A stretch of DNA of 64,000 bases, from contig LR632930.1 in the NCBI GenBank assembly GCA_902167325.1, positions 5,394,001-5,458,000 of the forward strand, in the 5' to 3' direction. The notes beneath the pieces were generated by a model. It searched no databases. It had not been told where the DNA came from and saw only the letters and a list, made by a program, of their open reading frames with translations. Made by a program: the position numbers and the translations under genes. Below, piece by piece: positions 52,843 to 62,065 of the stretch. Position 1 is the first letter of the stretch. Every line of letters starts with the position of its first letter. The stretch is from Chitinophaga pinensis. GTDB taxonomy: Bacteria; Bacteroidota; Bacteroidia; Chitinophagales; Chitinophagaceae.

Positions 52843-52875
52843 AAAAAACCCGGGCCCTCCATCGGGAGCCCGGGT
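52843..52875 (-). terminator. Terminator after susD
   Basis: On the minus strand, ACCCGGGC (52875-52868) pairs with GCCCGGGT (52855-52848), extended by further pairing, and is followed by six T. Confidence 0.88.
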
Positions 52876-52898
52876 CTTACAAATCACGTCTGTAACCT

Positions 52899-54449
52899 TT
52901 AGTCTTTTAAAATCCACATCACTCCGTTCGTATTATCGCCGGCGGGGAACTGGCGCTTAATGGCATCATCCATATTACGGTTATTGTAACTCAGCTCATT
53001 TGACGGGTACAGCCAGCGTACCGGGAATGCAGTACTCGGGGTATTCAGGTTGGAAGTGGTATTCAGTTTAAACACCGGGGATCCCGTTCTCCTGTTCTCA
53101 TACCATGCATTGTAGTTGGAGCCTTGCAGGAAGCCCGCAAGGTACTTTTGCTGGATGATCTGCTGCAGCTGCTGCTCCGTGGTTCCCACAAGGGGATGCG
53201 CGGCTATATAGGTCAGTATATATGCATTATCGATCTTCATGTTGTGGTGGTAATCGGCCACATCAGGGGTATATGCCGCCGTGAACCGCATGGCCTCCCC
53301 TATCCCTGCTATGTAATATTCCTGCGCAGGAGCAGTTGTAATCCATCCGCGCAGCGCCGCTTCTGCCAGTACAAACTGCTGCTCCCAGTAACTGAACACA
53401 CTCACCGGCTCAGCATTCACCAGCTGCACATAACGATTATTTACATCGGCATAATCCTTCGACACACGTTTATCCTGCAGCACCGGGAAAGGATCAGAAG
53501 GCTCCGCTCCGGGATATGCATCCCATTCAGAAGGCAGCTTACCTGCCGTGATCTGCACCGGCGATGGCTTGGCGTAATAAAACAGCCGCCTGTCGCCCAG
53601 GGCCTTCAGCTGGTCGATCAGCGTGGCAGTGAGCATGGTGTAATTCGACTTCACAAAGGAGTTACCCGAACCTGCCGGCACATCGGACCAGGGGTAGTTC
53701 TGCCCCTGTGTATTGTTATAAGCCAGCGCGAAATTATCATTGTAATTGCGCAGCAGCGGACGGTTAGCCACGATATCACGGAAGCGCTCGATCACTTTCA
53801 GATCAGCATCACCCGTTTTACGATACAACTGCATCAGCACATGCAGCTCAAAACCATTTACCACACGGCGCCAGTTGTCTGTAGTTCCGTTGAAGATCGG
53901 ATCCCCTTCGAACTTGGTGCCTCTTGCAAAGAGGGCGTTTGCACTGTCCAGCTCACGGAGGATGCCGAGGAACACCGTTTTCTGGTTATCATACTTTGGT
54001 TGCACGGTCCCTCCCGTTTCGCCTTTCACTGCTTCGGAATAGGGAATATCGCCTACCTGCATGGTGGTATGGTAAAACTGCCATGCCCTGATGAAATGCC
54101 CCAGCCCGCGATAGGAATTGCGCAGTCCTTCGTCTGTAGCCGCTGCTACCATGGGGTCCATATTCCGCAACAGGGTAAGCCGGTCGAAGCTGGCCCTGTT
54201 GAAACGGTTGTACTGGAAGTTCTCCTGGTTCTCGCCCCAGGTGATGTATTTACCCAGCATGTATGGCTGCATGAATCCTTTAGTGGTGGCAATCGTGCTC
54301 CGGGTTACGTTCAGGATCATGGTAGTAGCCAGCATGGATGAGTTTACCTGGTCGGTCTTGTCAGGATTCGTATTGATCTCGTCGAAGTTGGAACAGCCAG
54401 ACATAACAGCCGCACCCAGTATTATTGTGTATATTCTTTTATGTTGCAT
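52899..54449 (-). CDS. SusD/RagB-family nutrient-binding lipoprotein
   Basis: This 516-residue surface lipoprotein has lipobox AVMSGC near residue 19. It carries the SusD-like N-terminal NFDEINTNPDKTDQV, the TPR-like GLGHFIRAWQFYHTTMQVGDIPYSEA and a C-terminal RWLYPSNELSYNNRN. SusD-like proteins cap the SusC channel and bind the glycan or peptide to be imported. It is encoded 30 bases after susC and ends the ECF-FecR-SusC-SusD unit. The substrate is not visible. Confidence 0.95.
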   Translation of the reverse strand: MQHKRIYTIILGAAVMSGCSNFDEINTNPDKTDQVNSSMLATTMILNVTRSTIATTKGFMQPYMLGKYITWGENQENFQYNRFNRASFDRLTLLRNMDPMVAAATDEGLRNSYRGLGHFIRAWQFYHTTMQVGDIPYSEAVKGETGGTVQPKYDNQKTVFLGILRELDSANALFARGTKFEGDPIFNGTTDNWRRVVNGFELHVLMQLYRKTGDADLKVIERFRDIVANRPLLRNYNDNFALAYNNTQGQNYPWSDVPAGSGNSFVKSNYTMLTATLIDQLKALGDRRLFYYAKPSPVQITAGKLPSEWDAYPGAEPSDPFPVLQDKRVSKDYADVNNRYVQLVNAEPVSVFSYWEQQFVLAEAALRGWITTAPAQEYYIAGIGEAMRFTAAYTPDVADYHHNMKIDNAYILTYIAAHPLVGTTEQQLQQIIQQKYLAGFLQGSNYNAWYENRRTGSPVFKLNTTSNLNTPSTAFPVRWLYPSNELSYNNRNMDDAIKRQFPAGDNTNGVMWILKD

Positions 54450-54479
54450 GAGTTGTAGTTTTGATGGATGAATACCCTA

Positions 54480-57400
54480 TCAGAAATTAACCCGCAGGTT
54501 CATGCCGAGCATCCGCTGCGAAGGTGAGTTCAGGTTCTCTGTATCCACATCGGGATCGGAGAAACGGAACTTCGTGAAGAGGAAAAGGTTCTGTGCGGTG
54601 AGTGCCACAGATGCGCTCCGGATGCTGTAACGGCTCAGGAATGCGGAAGGCAGCTTATATCCCAGCGACATTTCCCTTATCTTCACGAACGATTTCTTCT
54701 GCACACCATAGTCTCCCGCTCTGAACTTCTGGGTGTAATCCTGGTAAGAAACGGCCACATCGTTCGGTGCGTACTTTCTTGTATCGCTAACGATGTTCCC
54801 GAAGTTGTCGTAAGATACTGTTCCTGAAATCACTTTCATACCGTTGCCAACGTAGTTCGTTTTTCCATTCACCACTTCATCAAACCGCCAGTTGTTATCC
54901 GTATCCGGATGCGTGCCGGTATCAAACATTTTATCGTTCACGTAGTTATACATCACACCGCCGATGCGCCCGTCTACATTCAATCCCACCGTAAAATCCC
55001 CGATGCGGAAGGTATTGATGAACCCGAAGCTGAATTTAGGATCGGTGTAACCATACTTCATGTCATAATCGCTGGCAATGGGCATCCCGTTGTTGTGGAT
55101 GATATTACCGGAAGGGTCGCGCAGCCAATAGTTATCGAGGTAAGCATCTGTACGCATGCCAGGAGCCGTCCAGGGGTTCTTGGCAGAGTAAACGCTGTCC
55201 AGTTCTTTATAATAGCGGTGATGCGCGGTGTAGTTGATGGTGGATTGCCATTCGAAATTCTTCCTTTTGAGAACAGTTCCGCCCACTGTGATTTCCACCC
55301 CTTTCCGCACGTATGTTTCATCCCAGTTGATAGTGGAAGATGAGAAACCGGTTGCCTGTGAAATTTCAATATTGCGCTTGAGGTTGTAATAATACTTGTT
55401 GAAATAAGCCACGTCTACATTCAGGCGGTTCCTAAAAAAGTAAGCTGCGGTACCAATCTCCCAGGTACGTGCGGAGCTGGGGAGCAGACTGAGCGGGAGC
55501 AGGTTACCGGGATACACTGCGGAATTGAGGGTATTCCATGCCTGCGGTGTGGTGGCATACAAGCGGTTGATCTCATATACCTCAGCAGGTGTTTTGTAGT
55601 TAGCCCACGATCCCCTGATCTTCCACATATCGGTAAAGCGCGGCATACGGAACAGCTCGGAAAGTACGATGCTCGACCCGATGGAAGGATAGAAATAATC
55701 TCTGTGTTCTTCAGGCTGTGCGGAGTTCCAGTCGTTACGACCGGTAGCTTCCAAAAACACGGCGTTCTTCCATCCAATGGCTGCCCTGCCATACAAGCTG
55801 TTCACCTGACGGGCACCGTGGTTTTGCGTAATATTAGCAGGACCTACAGATCCGGCAATGGAATAGAAGCGTGGCGATGATAAACCGTTACGGGTTGCCG
55901 CAGAAACAGTATCGTTCTTATAGTAGTAAATGGTTCCGCCGGCCATGAGATCGATGGTGAACTGACCTGCTTTTTTCTTATAGGTCAGCATGATGTCATC
56001 GTTCGTGCTCCAGCCTTTGGTAGCAATATTGCGGTAATATCCTTTCGCATCCCATCCGCCGCGGGTAGAAAAGATGTTGGCAGTAGGGTTCTGGAATGTT
56101 TCCTGGTTACTGTAGTTGTCGTACCCGATACGTACCAGCAGGTTAAGGTCCCGTGTGAATTTGTAATTCGCGGTAAGACTGGCATTCACAGTATTCTGTT
56201 CAATACCGTTGAGCTTTTCGTTGGCGATCAGGTAAGGATTATCATACCAGTTGGTATACATCCAGTTCTGTGTTTTGTTAGGTACTTTCCAGTAGTCGCG
56301 GTATTGACGGATATCGTATTCAGGGCCGGTCCACATGGTGAGCTGATAAATATATCCCTGGTTACCATAACCTGAGCCCCATACCTGTGGCGCCATACGT
56401 TTGCTGATACCGGTATGGCCTTCGAGCGTGAACTTATCGGAGGCTTTCAGTACACCGCTGAGTGTAAAGTTGTACATATTCAGCCTGGCATTAGGAAACT
56501 GGCCTTTGCTGTAAATATGATTGAGGGAAGCACGGAAGCTGCCATGTTCGCCGCTTTGTGCAACGCTGATGTTGTTGTTGGTGACGATGCCCGTTTCCAT
56601 GAAATTCTTCAGATTGTCTTTTCCGATAGAGCGGAGCGGACGGTTATCCTCGAACTGTTTGGTTTCCGGGTTCCAGTCGGTAGCAGTTTGTCCGATATCA
56701 AGTTTGGGACCCCATACATAGTCATTATCGATCACCCCGTTCTGGCCACGGCCATAGGAACCCTGTACCTTAGGTATGGCGAGGAACCCGCTTTGCAGCA
56801 TGGTATTACTGTTGATGGAAACGGTGAGTCCGGTGCCGGCGCCTTTCTTGGTGGTAACCAGCAGCACACCGCCTGCCGCACGGGAACCGTAGAGGGAAGA
56901 TGCGGTAGGGCCTTTCAATACATCGATGCTTTCGATATCATCTGTGGGTATATCACGCAACGTCATGTTACCATAAGGCACACCATCGATCACCAGCAGA
57001 GCGCCTTCGCCACGCAGTTCAATGGTTGGGCGGGAGAAGAATTCCGTAGAGTTCTTCACCACGAGGCCTGATACATGACCTGTAAGCGAAGTAGCCATAT
57101 CCACACCTTTCACGGTTTGCATGGCTTCGCCCTTCACTTTCTGCACTGCATATCCAAGGGATTTCTCCTGTCGCTTGATGCCGAGGGCCGTTACCACCAG
57201 CTGATCAAGCGAAATGGCAGACACCTGCATTAAGATGCGGATATTATCATCAGCACCAACGGTATATTCCTGCGGATTATAGCCCACAAGTGAAAACACC
57301 AGTACATCACCCTGTTTAACATTTGGGAGTGAAAATGTACCGTTACCATCGGTGATGGTGCCGCGGGGCGTGCCTTTCAAACGCACTACCACACCCGGCA

Positions 57401-57818
57401 TCACACTCCCCGTGGAGTCTGCCACGGTACCGCGGATGGTGATATCCTGTGCATCAATGCTACCGGTCAATGCTTTTACCTGTTCACCGGGAGTAGTGGG
57501 TTTCACCACATACAGCTTACCACCGATCTTCTGGCAAAGCAATCCCAGCGGTACAATGTACCGGTTCAGTTCATGATCGATGTTGTCTTTACTGAAAACG
57601 GAGCGGTCCGGAACAACGATCTTCTTTCCTTTTAATAAATTGGAGTTGTAGTTAAACCGAACGTCGAACCGGCTTTCCATGTCGTTGATCACTGAAATGA
57701 GTGATACCTGTTGCCGGACGGTTGCAGAATGCCCCGGTTGTGCGCTGGAGGCTGGGCTGTAGCATAGCGATAGTGCTACCATAATCAGCCCGGAGCTGAT
57801 GGTTTGAATTCTTTTCAT
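54480..57818 (-). CDS. SusC/RagA-type TonB-linked receptor with N-terminal STN domain
   Basis: This 1112-residue outer-membrane transporter has a signal peptide. A secretin/TonB N-terminal (STN) domain spans about residues 40-107 (FDVRFNYNSNLLKGKKI). A carboxypeptidase-like domain follows near 127-210 (VRLKGTPRGTITDGNGTFSL). The plug (ALGIKRQEKSLGYAVQKV, IDVLKGPTASSLYGSRAAGG) and a large beta-barrel ending RMLGMNLRVNF complete it. The STN domain is what signalling receptors use to contact FecR, so import and gene control are linked. It lies 31 bases after the FecR gene. Confidence 0.96.
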   Translation of the reverse strand: MKRIQTISSGLIMVALSLCYSPASSAQPGHSATVRQQVSLISVINDMESRFDVRFNYNSNLLKGKKIVVPDRSVFSKDNIDHELNRYIVPLGLLCQKIGGKLYVVKPTTPGEQVKALTGSIDAQDITIRGTVADSTGSVMPGVVVRLKGTPRGTITDGNGTFSLPNVKQGDVLVFSLVGYNPQEYTVGADDNIRILMQVSAISLDQLVVTALGIKRQEKSLGYAVQKVKGEAMQTVKGVDMATSLTGHVSGLVVKNSTEFFSRPTIELRGEGALLVIDGVPYGNMTLRDIPTDDIESIDVLKGPTASSLYGSRAAGGVLLVTTKKGAGTGLTVSINSNTMLQSGFLAIPKVQGSYGRGQNGVIDNDYVWGPKLDIGQTATDWNPETKQFEDNRPLRSIGKDNLKNFMETGIVTNNNISVAQSGEHGSFRASLNHIYSKGQFPNARLNMYNFTLSGVLKASDKFTLEGHTGISKRMAPQVWGSGYGNQGYIYQLTMWTGPEYDIRQYRDYWKVPNKTQNWMYTNWYDNPYLIANEKLNGIEQNTVNASLTANYKFTRDLNLLVRIGYDNYSNQETFQNPTANIFSTRGGWDAKGYYRNIATKGWSTNDDIMLTYKKKAGQFTIDLMAGGTIYYYKNDTVSAATRNGLSSPRFYSIAGSVGPANITQNHGARQVNSLYGRAAIGWKNAVFLEATGRNDWNSAQPEEHRDYFYPSIGSSIVLSELFRMPRFTDMWKIRGSWANYKTPAEVYEINRLYATTPQAWNTLNSAVYPGNLLPLSLLPSSARTWEIGTAAYFFRNRLNVDVAYFNKYYYNLKRNIEISQATGFSSSTINWDETYVRKGVEITVGGTVLKRKNFEWQSTINYTAHHRYYKELDSVYSAKNPWTAPGMRTDAYLDNYWLRDPSGNIIHNNGMPIASDYDMKYGYTDPKFSFGFINTFRIGDFTVGLNVDGRIGGVMYNYVNDKMFDTGTHPDTDNNWRFDEVVNGKTNYVGNGMKVISGTVSYDNFGNIVSDTRKYAPNDVAVSYQDYTQKFRAGDYGVQKKSFVKIREMSLGYKLPSAFLSRYSIRSASVALTAQNLFLFTKFRFSDPDVDTENLNSPSQRMLGMNLRVNF

Positions 57819-57849
57819 AGCGAGGATGTGTTAGTTTTTGGCTGAAACG

Positions 57850-58809
57850 CTATTGTTTGCTCACGTGTAATTTGTTGTTCACAATACTGATTTTGACAGA
57901 GAAGGTTTCTTCCAGTGTGTGGACCGACTGGCGAAGATCGTTGGCAGACAGGTACCCTGTAAACATCAGGCTGTCCAGGGCGGGTCCTTCAAACTCCACA
58001 CCGTAACCGAACTGTTTCCCGAGGTGCTGCATTACTGCTTTCAATGGCTGCTCCCTGAACGGCACAAGGTCGTTTTTCCAGGAAGTATGCAGCAAAGTAT
58101 CTGCATCCCTGCGCAACATCCGTTTGTTATCCGCTTCGTACACTGCCATTTCTCCCGGCTGTAGGATAACGGCATTTCCGCCATTACCTACTTTCACTTT
58201 ACCGGTATTCAGTACTACCTCCGTAGCATGTTCCCCGGACTTAACGTTGAAAGTTGTTCCCAGTACGGTTACATCCAGCTGATGGCGTGTATGAACTACG
58301 AACGGGCGGGATGGATTGGCCGTGATGGTGAAGAAGGCTTCCCCTTCCAGCCAGGCTTCTCTCGGTGCGCTTTTACGGACAGTCAACCGGGCAGCACGGT
58401 TCAGGCTGATTTCGGAACCATCATCGAGCCGGAATGTTTTCACGCTATGTGAATCATTCACATATTCCACCACTTCACTTCCGGAGGGCCGGCTCCAGAA
58501 GAGCCAGGCAGCCACGCCTGCCAGGGGCAATACAACTGCTGCGGCCTTCCACCAGCCCATACGGCGTACCCGGGCGGTATGAACGGGCTGCACTTCCGAA
58601 AGTATCTGCATGCGGATGCGGTCTGCATCGTGGTCCGGCATTTCGGGCCAGCCTGTTTTGGGACGCAGCTCATCGGCCAGCGGCAGATCTTCAGGCAAAG
58701 GATTACCCTCCAGGTGCTGCAACAGCTCCTGCCTTTCACCGGGCGTGGAAGTACCTTCCGCCAGTTTGACGAACAATTGCCTGATCTTTTGCTGTTTGTC
58801 CTCCATCAC
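57850..58809 (-). CDS. FecR-family anti-sigma factor
   Basis: This 319-residue inner-membrane protein has a cytoplasmic anti-sigma N-terminus (residues 1-80). One membrane helix lies near 85-103. A periplasmic FecR domain (VKTFRLDDGSEISLN, VLGTTFNVKSG) follows, and a C-terminal DUF4974-like STN-related domain (FTGYLSANDLRQSVHTLEE). It should hold the ECF sigma until the SusC receptor signals. It lies between the sigma factor and SusC. Confidence 0.95.
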   Translation of the reverse strand: MMEDKQQKIRQLFVKLAEGTSTPGERQELLQHLEGNPLPEDLPLADELRPKTGWPEMPDHDADRIRMQILSEVQPVHTARVRRMGWWKAAAVVLPLAGVAAWLFWSRPSGSEVVEYVNDSHSVKTFRLDDGSEISLNRAARLTVRKSAPREAWLEGEAFFTITANPSRPFVVHTRHQLDVTVLGTTFNVKSGEHATEVVLNTGKVKVGNGGNAVILQPGEMAVYEADNKRMLRRDADTLLHTSWKNDLVPFREQPLKAVMQHLGKQFGYGVEFEGPALDSLMFTGYLSANDLRQSVHTLEETFSVKISIVNNKLHVSKQ

Positions 58810-58863
58810 AAGTAATACGATCGGGAAATGGGGAAAGACGATCCCCGGAGAAAAAATATTTTT

Positions 58864-59451
58864 TTACTGCTGGATAGCATGCACCGCGGCGAGTAGTACC
58901 GCTATATCTGCATTTCTTAAAAGGTACATCCGTACGAAACGGGTGGCCTTCACGAGCTGGTCGCGCACGGTATTGATGGAAATACCCAGCATATCGGCTA
59001 TTTCCCGGTTGCTGAGACCATCTACCTTACTCATGTTGTAAATCAGCTGCCTTTGGGCGGGCAGGCGGGAAACGGCGTTATGCCTGATGGATTCAAGCTG
59101 CTTGGTGTAAAGCAGGTGTTCTGATGATGCAGTGCCTTCCGCGAAGGCATCCATAAAGTATTGCCGGAAGGTTTGCTGATGAACAGCCTTCTTCAGGTAA
59201 TCGAGCACATAATTACGGGCGGAGCGGAAAAGGTAGGATTTGATGGAACGCGCCGGGTCGAGGTTTTCGGAACGGAGCCACACCTGCATGTAAATCTCCT
59301 GCACAGCGTCCATCGCCACGTCCTGCGATCCGCAGAGATTGATCACATAACCGTACAGCTGGTGCCGGTACCGGTCGTACAATACAGTAAAAGCGGCGGC
59401 ATCTCCCTTGCGGATCATTCCGCATAACACTTCGTCGGTCGCTTCCAACAT
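58864..59451 (-). CDS. ECF-type RNA polymerase sigma factor
   Basis: This 195-residue sigma-70 family protein has a region 2 (DRYRHQLYGYVINLC, DAVQEIYMQVWLR) and a region 4 helix-turn-helix (GLSNREIADMLGISINTVRDQL). A short hydrophobic C-terminal tail, LLAAVHAI, is common in Bacteroidota ECF factors paired with FecR. It should drive the following fecR-susC-susD genes. It lies 54 bases before fecR. The region upstream of its start holds seven tandem 11-bp repeats. Confidence 0.95.
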   Translation of the reverse strand: MLEATDEVLCGMIRKGDAAAFTVLYDRYRHQLYGYVINLCGSQDVAMDAVQEIYMQVWLRSENLDPARSIKSYLFRSARNYVLDYLKKAVHQQTFRQYFMDAFAEGTASSEHLLYTKQLESIRHNAVSRLPAQRQLIYNMSKVDGLSNREIADMLGISINTVRDQLVKATRFVRMYLLRNADIAVLLAAVHAIQQ

Positions 59452-59529
59452 CGCGAATTAGATTTGGAGCCAAAATAAGAAAAAAGTGGATTCCCTGCCA
59501 CATCTTCCCGACTTACCCCTTTTGAAGGG

Positions 59530-59606
59530 ATTCTTAGTGAGTACTTAAAGGGTACTTAAAGGGTACTTACTGTATACTTAAAGTATATCTAATGTATATC
59601 CAATGG
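59530..59606. repeat. Seven tandem 11-bp repeats upstream of the ECF sigma gene
   Basis: Units in order are ATTCTTAGTGA, GTACTTAAAGG, GTACTTAAAGG, GTACTTACTGT, ATACTTAAAGT, ATATCTAATGT and ATATCCAATGG. Two central units are identical and divergence grows towards the ends. The period equals about one helical turn. The array lies 79-155 bases upstream of the sigma-factor start. The rest of the 375-base gap (59452-59826) holds only the ROK-gene terminator. Confidence 0.85.
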
Positions 59607-59758
59607 TCGTTTACAGATAACGTATATATCCTGTAACCATTAATTATCAGCACTTTAACCCTTAGTCTGATAACAGGCTAGTACAAATACTCCCTGAATA
59701 TTGACACAAATTGGGTGGGATGGTGGCGAAAGTGCTTACTGAAGAAGCCGGAAGGCAC

Positions 59759-59795
59759 AAAAAAAGGACCGTCTCTTTTTGGTGAGACGGCCCTT
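59759..59795 (-). terminator. Terminator of the glycosidase-ROK operon
   Basis: On the minus strand, GGGCCGTCTC (59793-59784) pairs with GAGACGGTCC (59775-59766) around the central loop, followed by seven T. Confidence 0.88.
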
Positions 59796-59826
59796 ATCTG
59801 ACTAATGTATACTGATAAACAAGAAG

Positions 59827-60672
59827 TTAGTTTACACTTACCGGAGCATACATGGCGGCGGCACCCAGTAACATCGCTTCCTCCCCCAGTGTGGATATCT
59901 GGAAGCGGTACTTATGCCCCTGCCGGGCAAGCCCCTGCATCAGCGCCTCACCAAAGAGGTGAAAAGCCCGGGCGATGTTGCCCCCCAGCAGGATGGTATC
60001 CACTTCCGGGGATGCTGCAGACACGAAGCTGGCCAGCTGGGCGCCAAAGCGGCGGAATACTTCCCTGCCCTCTTCCTTTAATGCCAGTTCCCTGACCGAC
60101 TGTAGCACTTCCTTACCCGACAAGGCATACTCTTTCAGTAGCCAGCGGGAGGAGAAGTAATCGTCAGCGATAGAGGCGCCGAAAGGTACTGACCAGTATT
60201 CGGGGGAGGAATATGCTTCCCGGGAACGGATGACCGACCCGAAGCCGGTGCCAAGCGTTAAACCCAGTACGTTTTCATCCGCACCTAAGCACCCGGCAAA
60301 GTAATGCCCCCGTAAAAAGCAGCTGGCGTCGTTATCCATCAGGATGTTGTCTGCAGAGATGGAAAGGCGCGCTGCCAATGCTTCCTTTATGTTGATGCCA
60401 TAAAGGGCATCGAATTTCGACTGGTCTTTGATATACGAAACACCGGCATCGTAATCGAATGGTCCCGGCATGGCGATGGCAATCTGCCCGGTATCGTGCA
60501 TTTCCGCACACCGGCCAATGGCTGCAGCCCAGCCATCGAGCAGTTCTACTGCCGCACTGCGGGAATCTACCATTTGTCGGGATACCGATTCCGTAGCGCA
60601 TTGCCTGTTGTCCATATCAATGGCTGCTACGGTGATGTGCGAGCCGCCAATGTCCACCCCTGTAATCTTCAT
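59827..60672 (-). CDS. ROK-family sugar kinase-like protein
   Basis: This 281-residue protein has the ROK nucleotide-binding start KITGVDIGGSHITVAAIDMD and the catalytic-loop region ILMDNDASCFLRGHYF (Asp near residue 106). LGLTLGTGFGSVI also matches. The CxCGxxGCxE zinc motif of typical ROK kinases is absent from the expected place, where the sequence reads YWSVPFGASIADDY. It may be a glucokinase or other hexose kinase using sugars released by the upstream glycosidase. It starts nine bases after that gene. Confidence 0.82.
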   Translation of the reverse strand: MKITGVDIGGSHITVAAIDMDNRQCATESVSRQMVDSRSAAVELLDGWAAAIGRCAEMHDTGQIAIAMPGPFDYDAGVSYIKDQSKFDALYGINIKEALAARLSISADNILMDNDASCFLRGHYFAGCLGADENVLGLTLGTGFGSVIRSREAYSSPEYWSVPFGASIADDYFSSRWLLKEYALSGKEVLQSVRELALKEEGREVFRRFGAQLASFVSAASPEVDTILLGGNIARAFHLFGEALMQGLARQGHKYRFQISTLGEEAMLLGAAAMYAPVSVN

Positions 60673-60681
60673 GACTGACGT

Positions 60682-62016
60682 TTATTTTGCCTTTTGTGCC
60701 CACTTGCGGAGCATTTGAATTGCATCGTACAATACGCCTGCTTCCCCTCTGAATTCGCCTGAGCCGGAAGGCTTGCCGGAACGGACTTCATACCATTCGT
60801 GGAAACCGTGTTTGATCACGCGGTCAAGCATCGGGCTCATTTCCGCATAAGCTTCGGTATTCAGACCATTAGCATGCAGGGCATGAATCATACGGCCGCC
60901 AAACCATGTCCAGTCACCGGCATTCTGATAATGATACGCTGCCATGTTAGGAAATACTTCCACGGGATAAGGCGGATACACTGTAATGCCGATCGTAGCG
61001 AACTGCTCTTTCTCTGCCGCATCGAGGAACTGGTTATTGATGGCACGAATCTCTGCTTTGTTGTGCAGGCCGGCCAGTACAGCACAGGCGGTACCACCGG
61101 TGTACAGTATCTTACTCTCATCAAAATCTGCAGGGAAAGGGCTTCCGTTCAGGTAAATATGCGGGATGTATTTATTCGCCGCTGCATTCCAGAGATGTTT
61201 ACGGATATTATCTTTGATATCCTTCGCCGTTTGCCTGCATTTCTTGTAGATATCACTGCGCCGGGGCACGATAGACATGAAATCGTTGAGTGCAATCACA
61301 AACATGGCGTTGTCATAGATATCGATACACCATTTTGTTTTATCGTTGATGGCTACTCCCCAGCCGGTTTCAGGCTGTACATCACCCCAGTCGATGGTTG
61401 TGGCGCCTTTGATAAGGCCATATTCAGGTGCCCAGCGCTCTTTCAGCAGGAAGTCCATTGCGGCTTCCATACGCTGTAATACTGTTTTATCGCCTACTTT
61501 TTCTTCGAGGATACTTTCATCTCCGGTAGCATCGATGTATTTCCTTACAGCCTGTATGAGGGAAGTTTCCTGATCCGTTTCCACGGTATTCTTGTGGCTT
61601 TTCCACCCTGGCGCCAGGTCGGTTTTGCTGTACTGATAGCTAAGGCGGGCGTGCGCTTCATTAATGGCACCATCGCAGATGTTACCATCTGCTCCCTGTA
61701 ATTTGAAGAACAGCAGGAGCGCATCTTTCACATCTTTCTGGTCACGTACTTTAAGTGATCCGATGATGAAAGTGTTGAAATCGCGAATCCATATTTCGCC
61801 ATATCCTGATCCGGCATTGAAGCCGTTTAATATCCGCAGGGCACGGGCCTCCACGGTATCCAGCCGGCTGTCAGATAAAATCTGGTTTGCCAGCACCTTA
61901 TTCCTGATCTCTTCCCCGTCTGTTCTCCCCGGATAAGACACTAATTTCACTTCTCCCGTCTGCGCATGCGCTGCCACCGAAGTAAATAATAATCCTGTAA
62001 AAAGTAATCGTTTCAT
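60682..62016 (-). CDS. Exported six-hairpin (alpha/alpha)6 glycosidase-like protein
   Basis: This 444-residue protein has a signal peptide (MKRLLFTGLLFTSVAAHAQ). It has the helical-barrel pattern of glycogen-debranching or trehalase-like glycoside hydrolases: GSGYGEIWIRDFNTFI near residue 70, ETDQETSLIQAVRKYID, and a late NAGDWTWFGGRMIHAL and GEFRGEAGVLYDAIQML. Conserved acidic residues occur in each segment, but the family number cannot be fixed by eye. It should act in the periplasm on oligosaccharides imported by the PUL transporter. It sits 49 bases after the DUF4998 gene. Confidence 0.78.
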   Translation of the reverse strand: MKRLLFTGLLFTSVAAHAQTGEVKLVSYPGRTDGEEIRNKVLANQILSDSRLDTVEARALRILNGFNAGSGYGEIWIRDFNTFIIGSLKVRDQKDVKDALLLFFKLQGADGNICDGAINEAHARLSYQYSKTDLAPGWKSHKNTVETDQETSLIQAVRKYIDATGDESILEEKVGDKTVLQRMEAAMDFLLKERWAPEYGLIKGATTIDWGDVQPETGWGVAINDKTKWCIDIYDNAMFVIALNDFMSIVPRRSDIYKKCRQTAKDIKDNIRKHLWNAAANKYIPHIYLNGSPFPADFDESKILYTGGTACAVLAGLHNKAEIRAINNQFLDAAEKEQFATIGITVYPPYPVEVFPNMAAYHYQNAGDWTWFGGRMIHALHANGLNTEAYAEMSPMLDRVIKHGFHEWYEVRSGKPSGSGEFRGEAGVLYDAIQMLRKWAQKAK

Positions 62017-62065
62017 GCGATTGGTTTATGGTTCCAGTTTATTGTTTCCTCATGTCTTCCGGCAA

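Noticed and set aside
53124..54341. Plus-strand frame of 405 codons across susD
   Set aside because: Antisense to a clear SusD gene, with implausible His/Arg-rich composition.
59530..59606. CRISPR or coding repeat
   Set aside because: Units are contiguous with no spacers, and the stretch is not an extended open frame.
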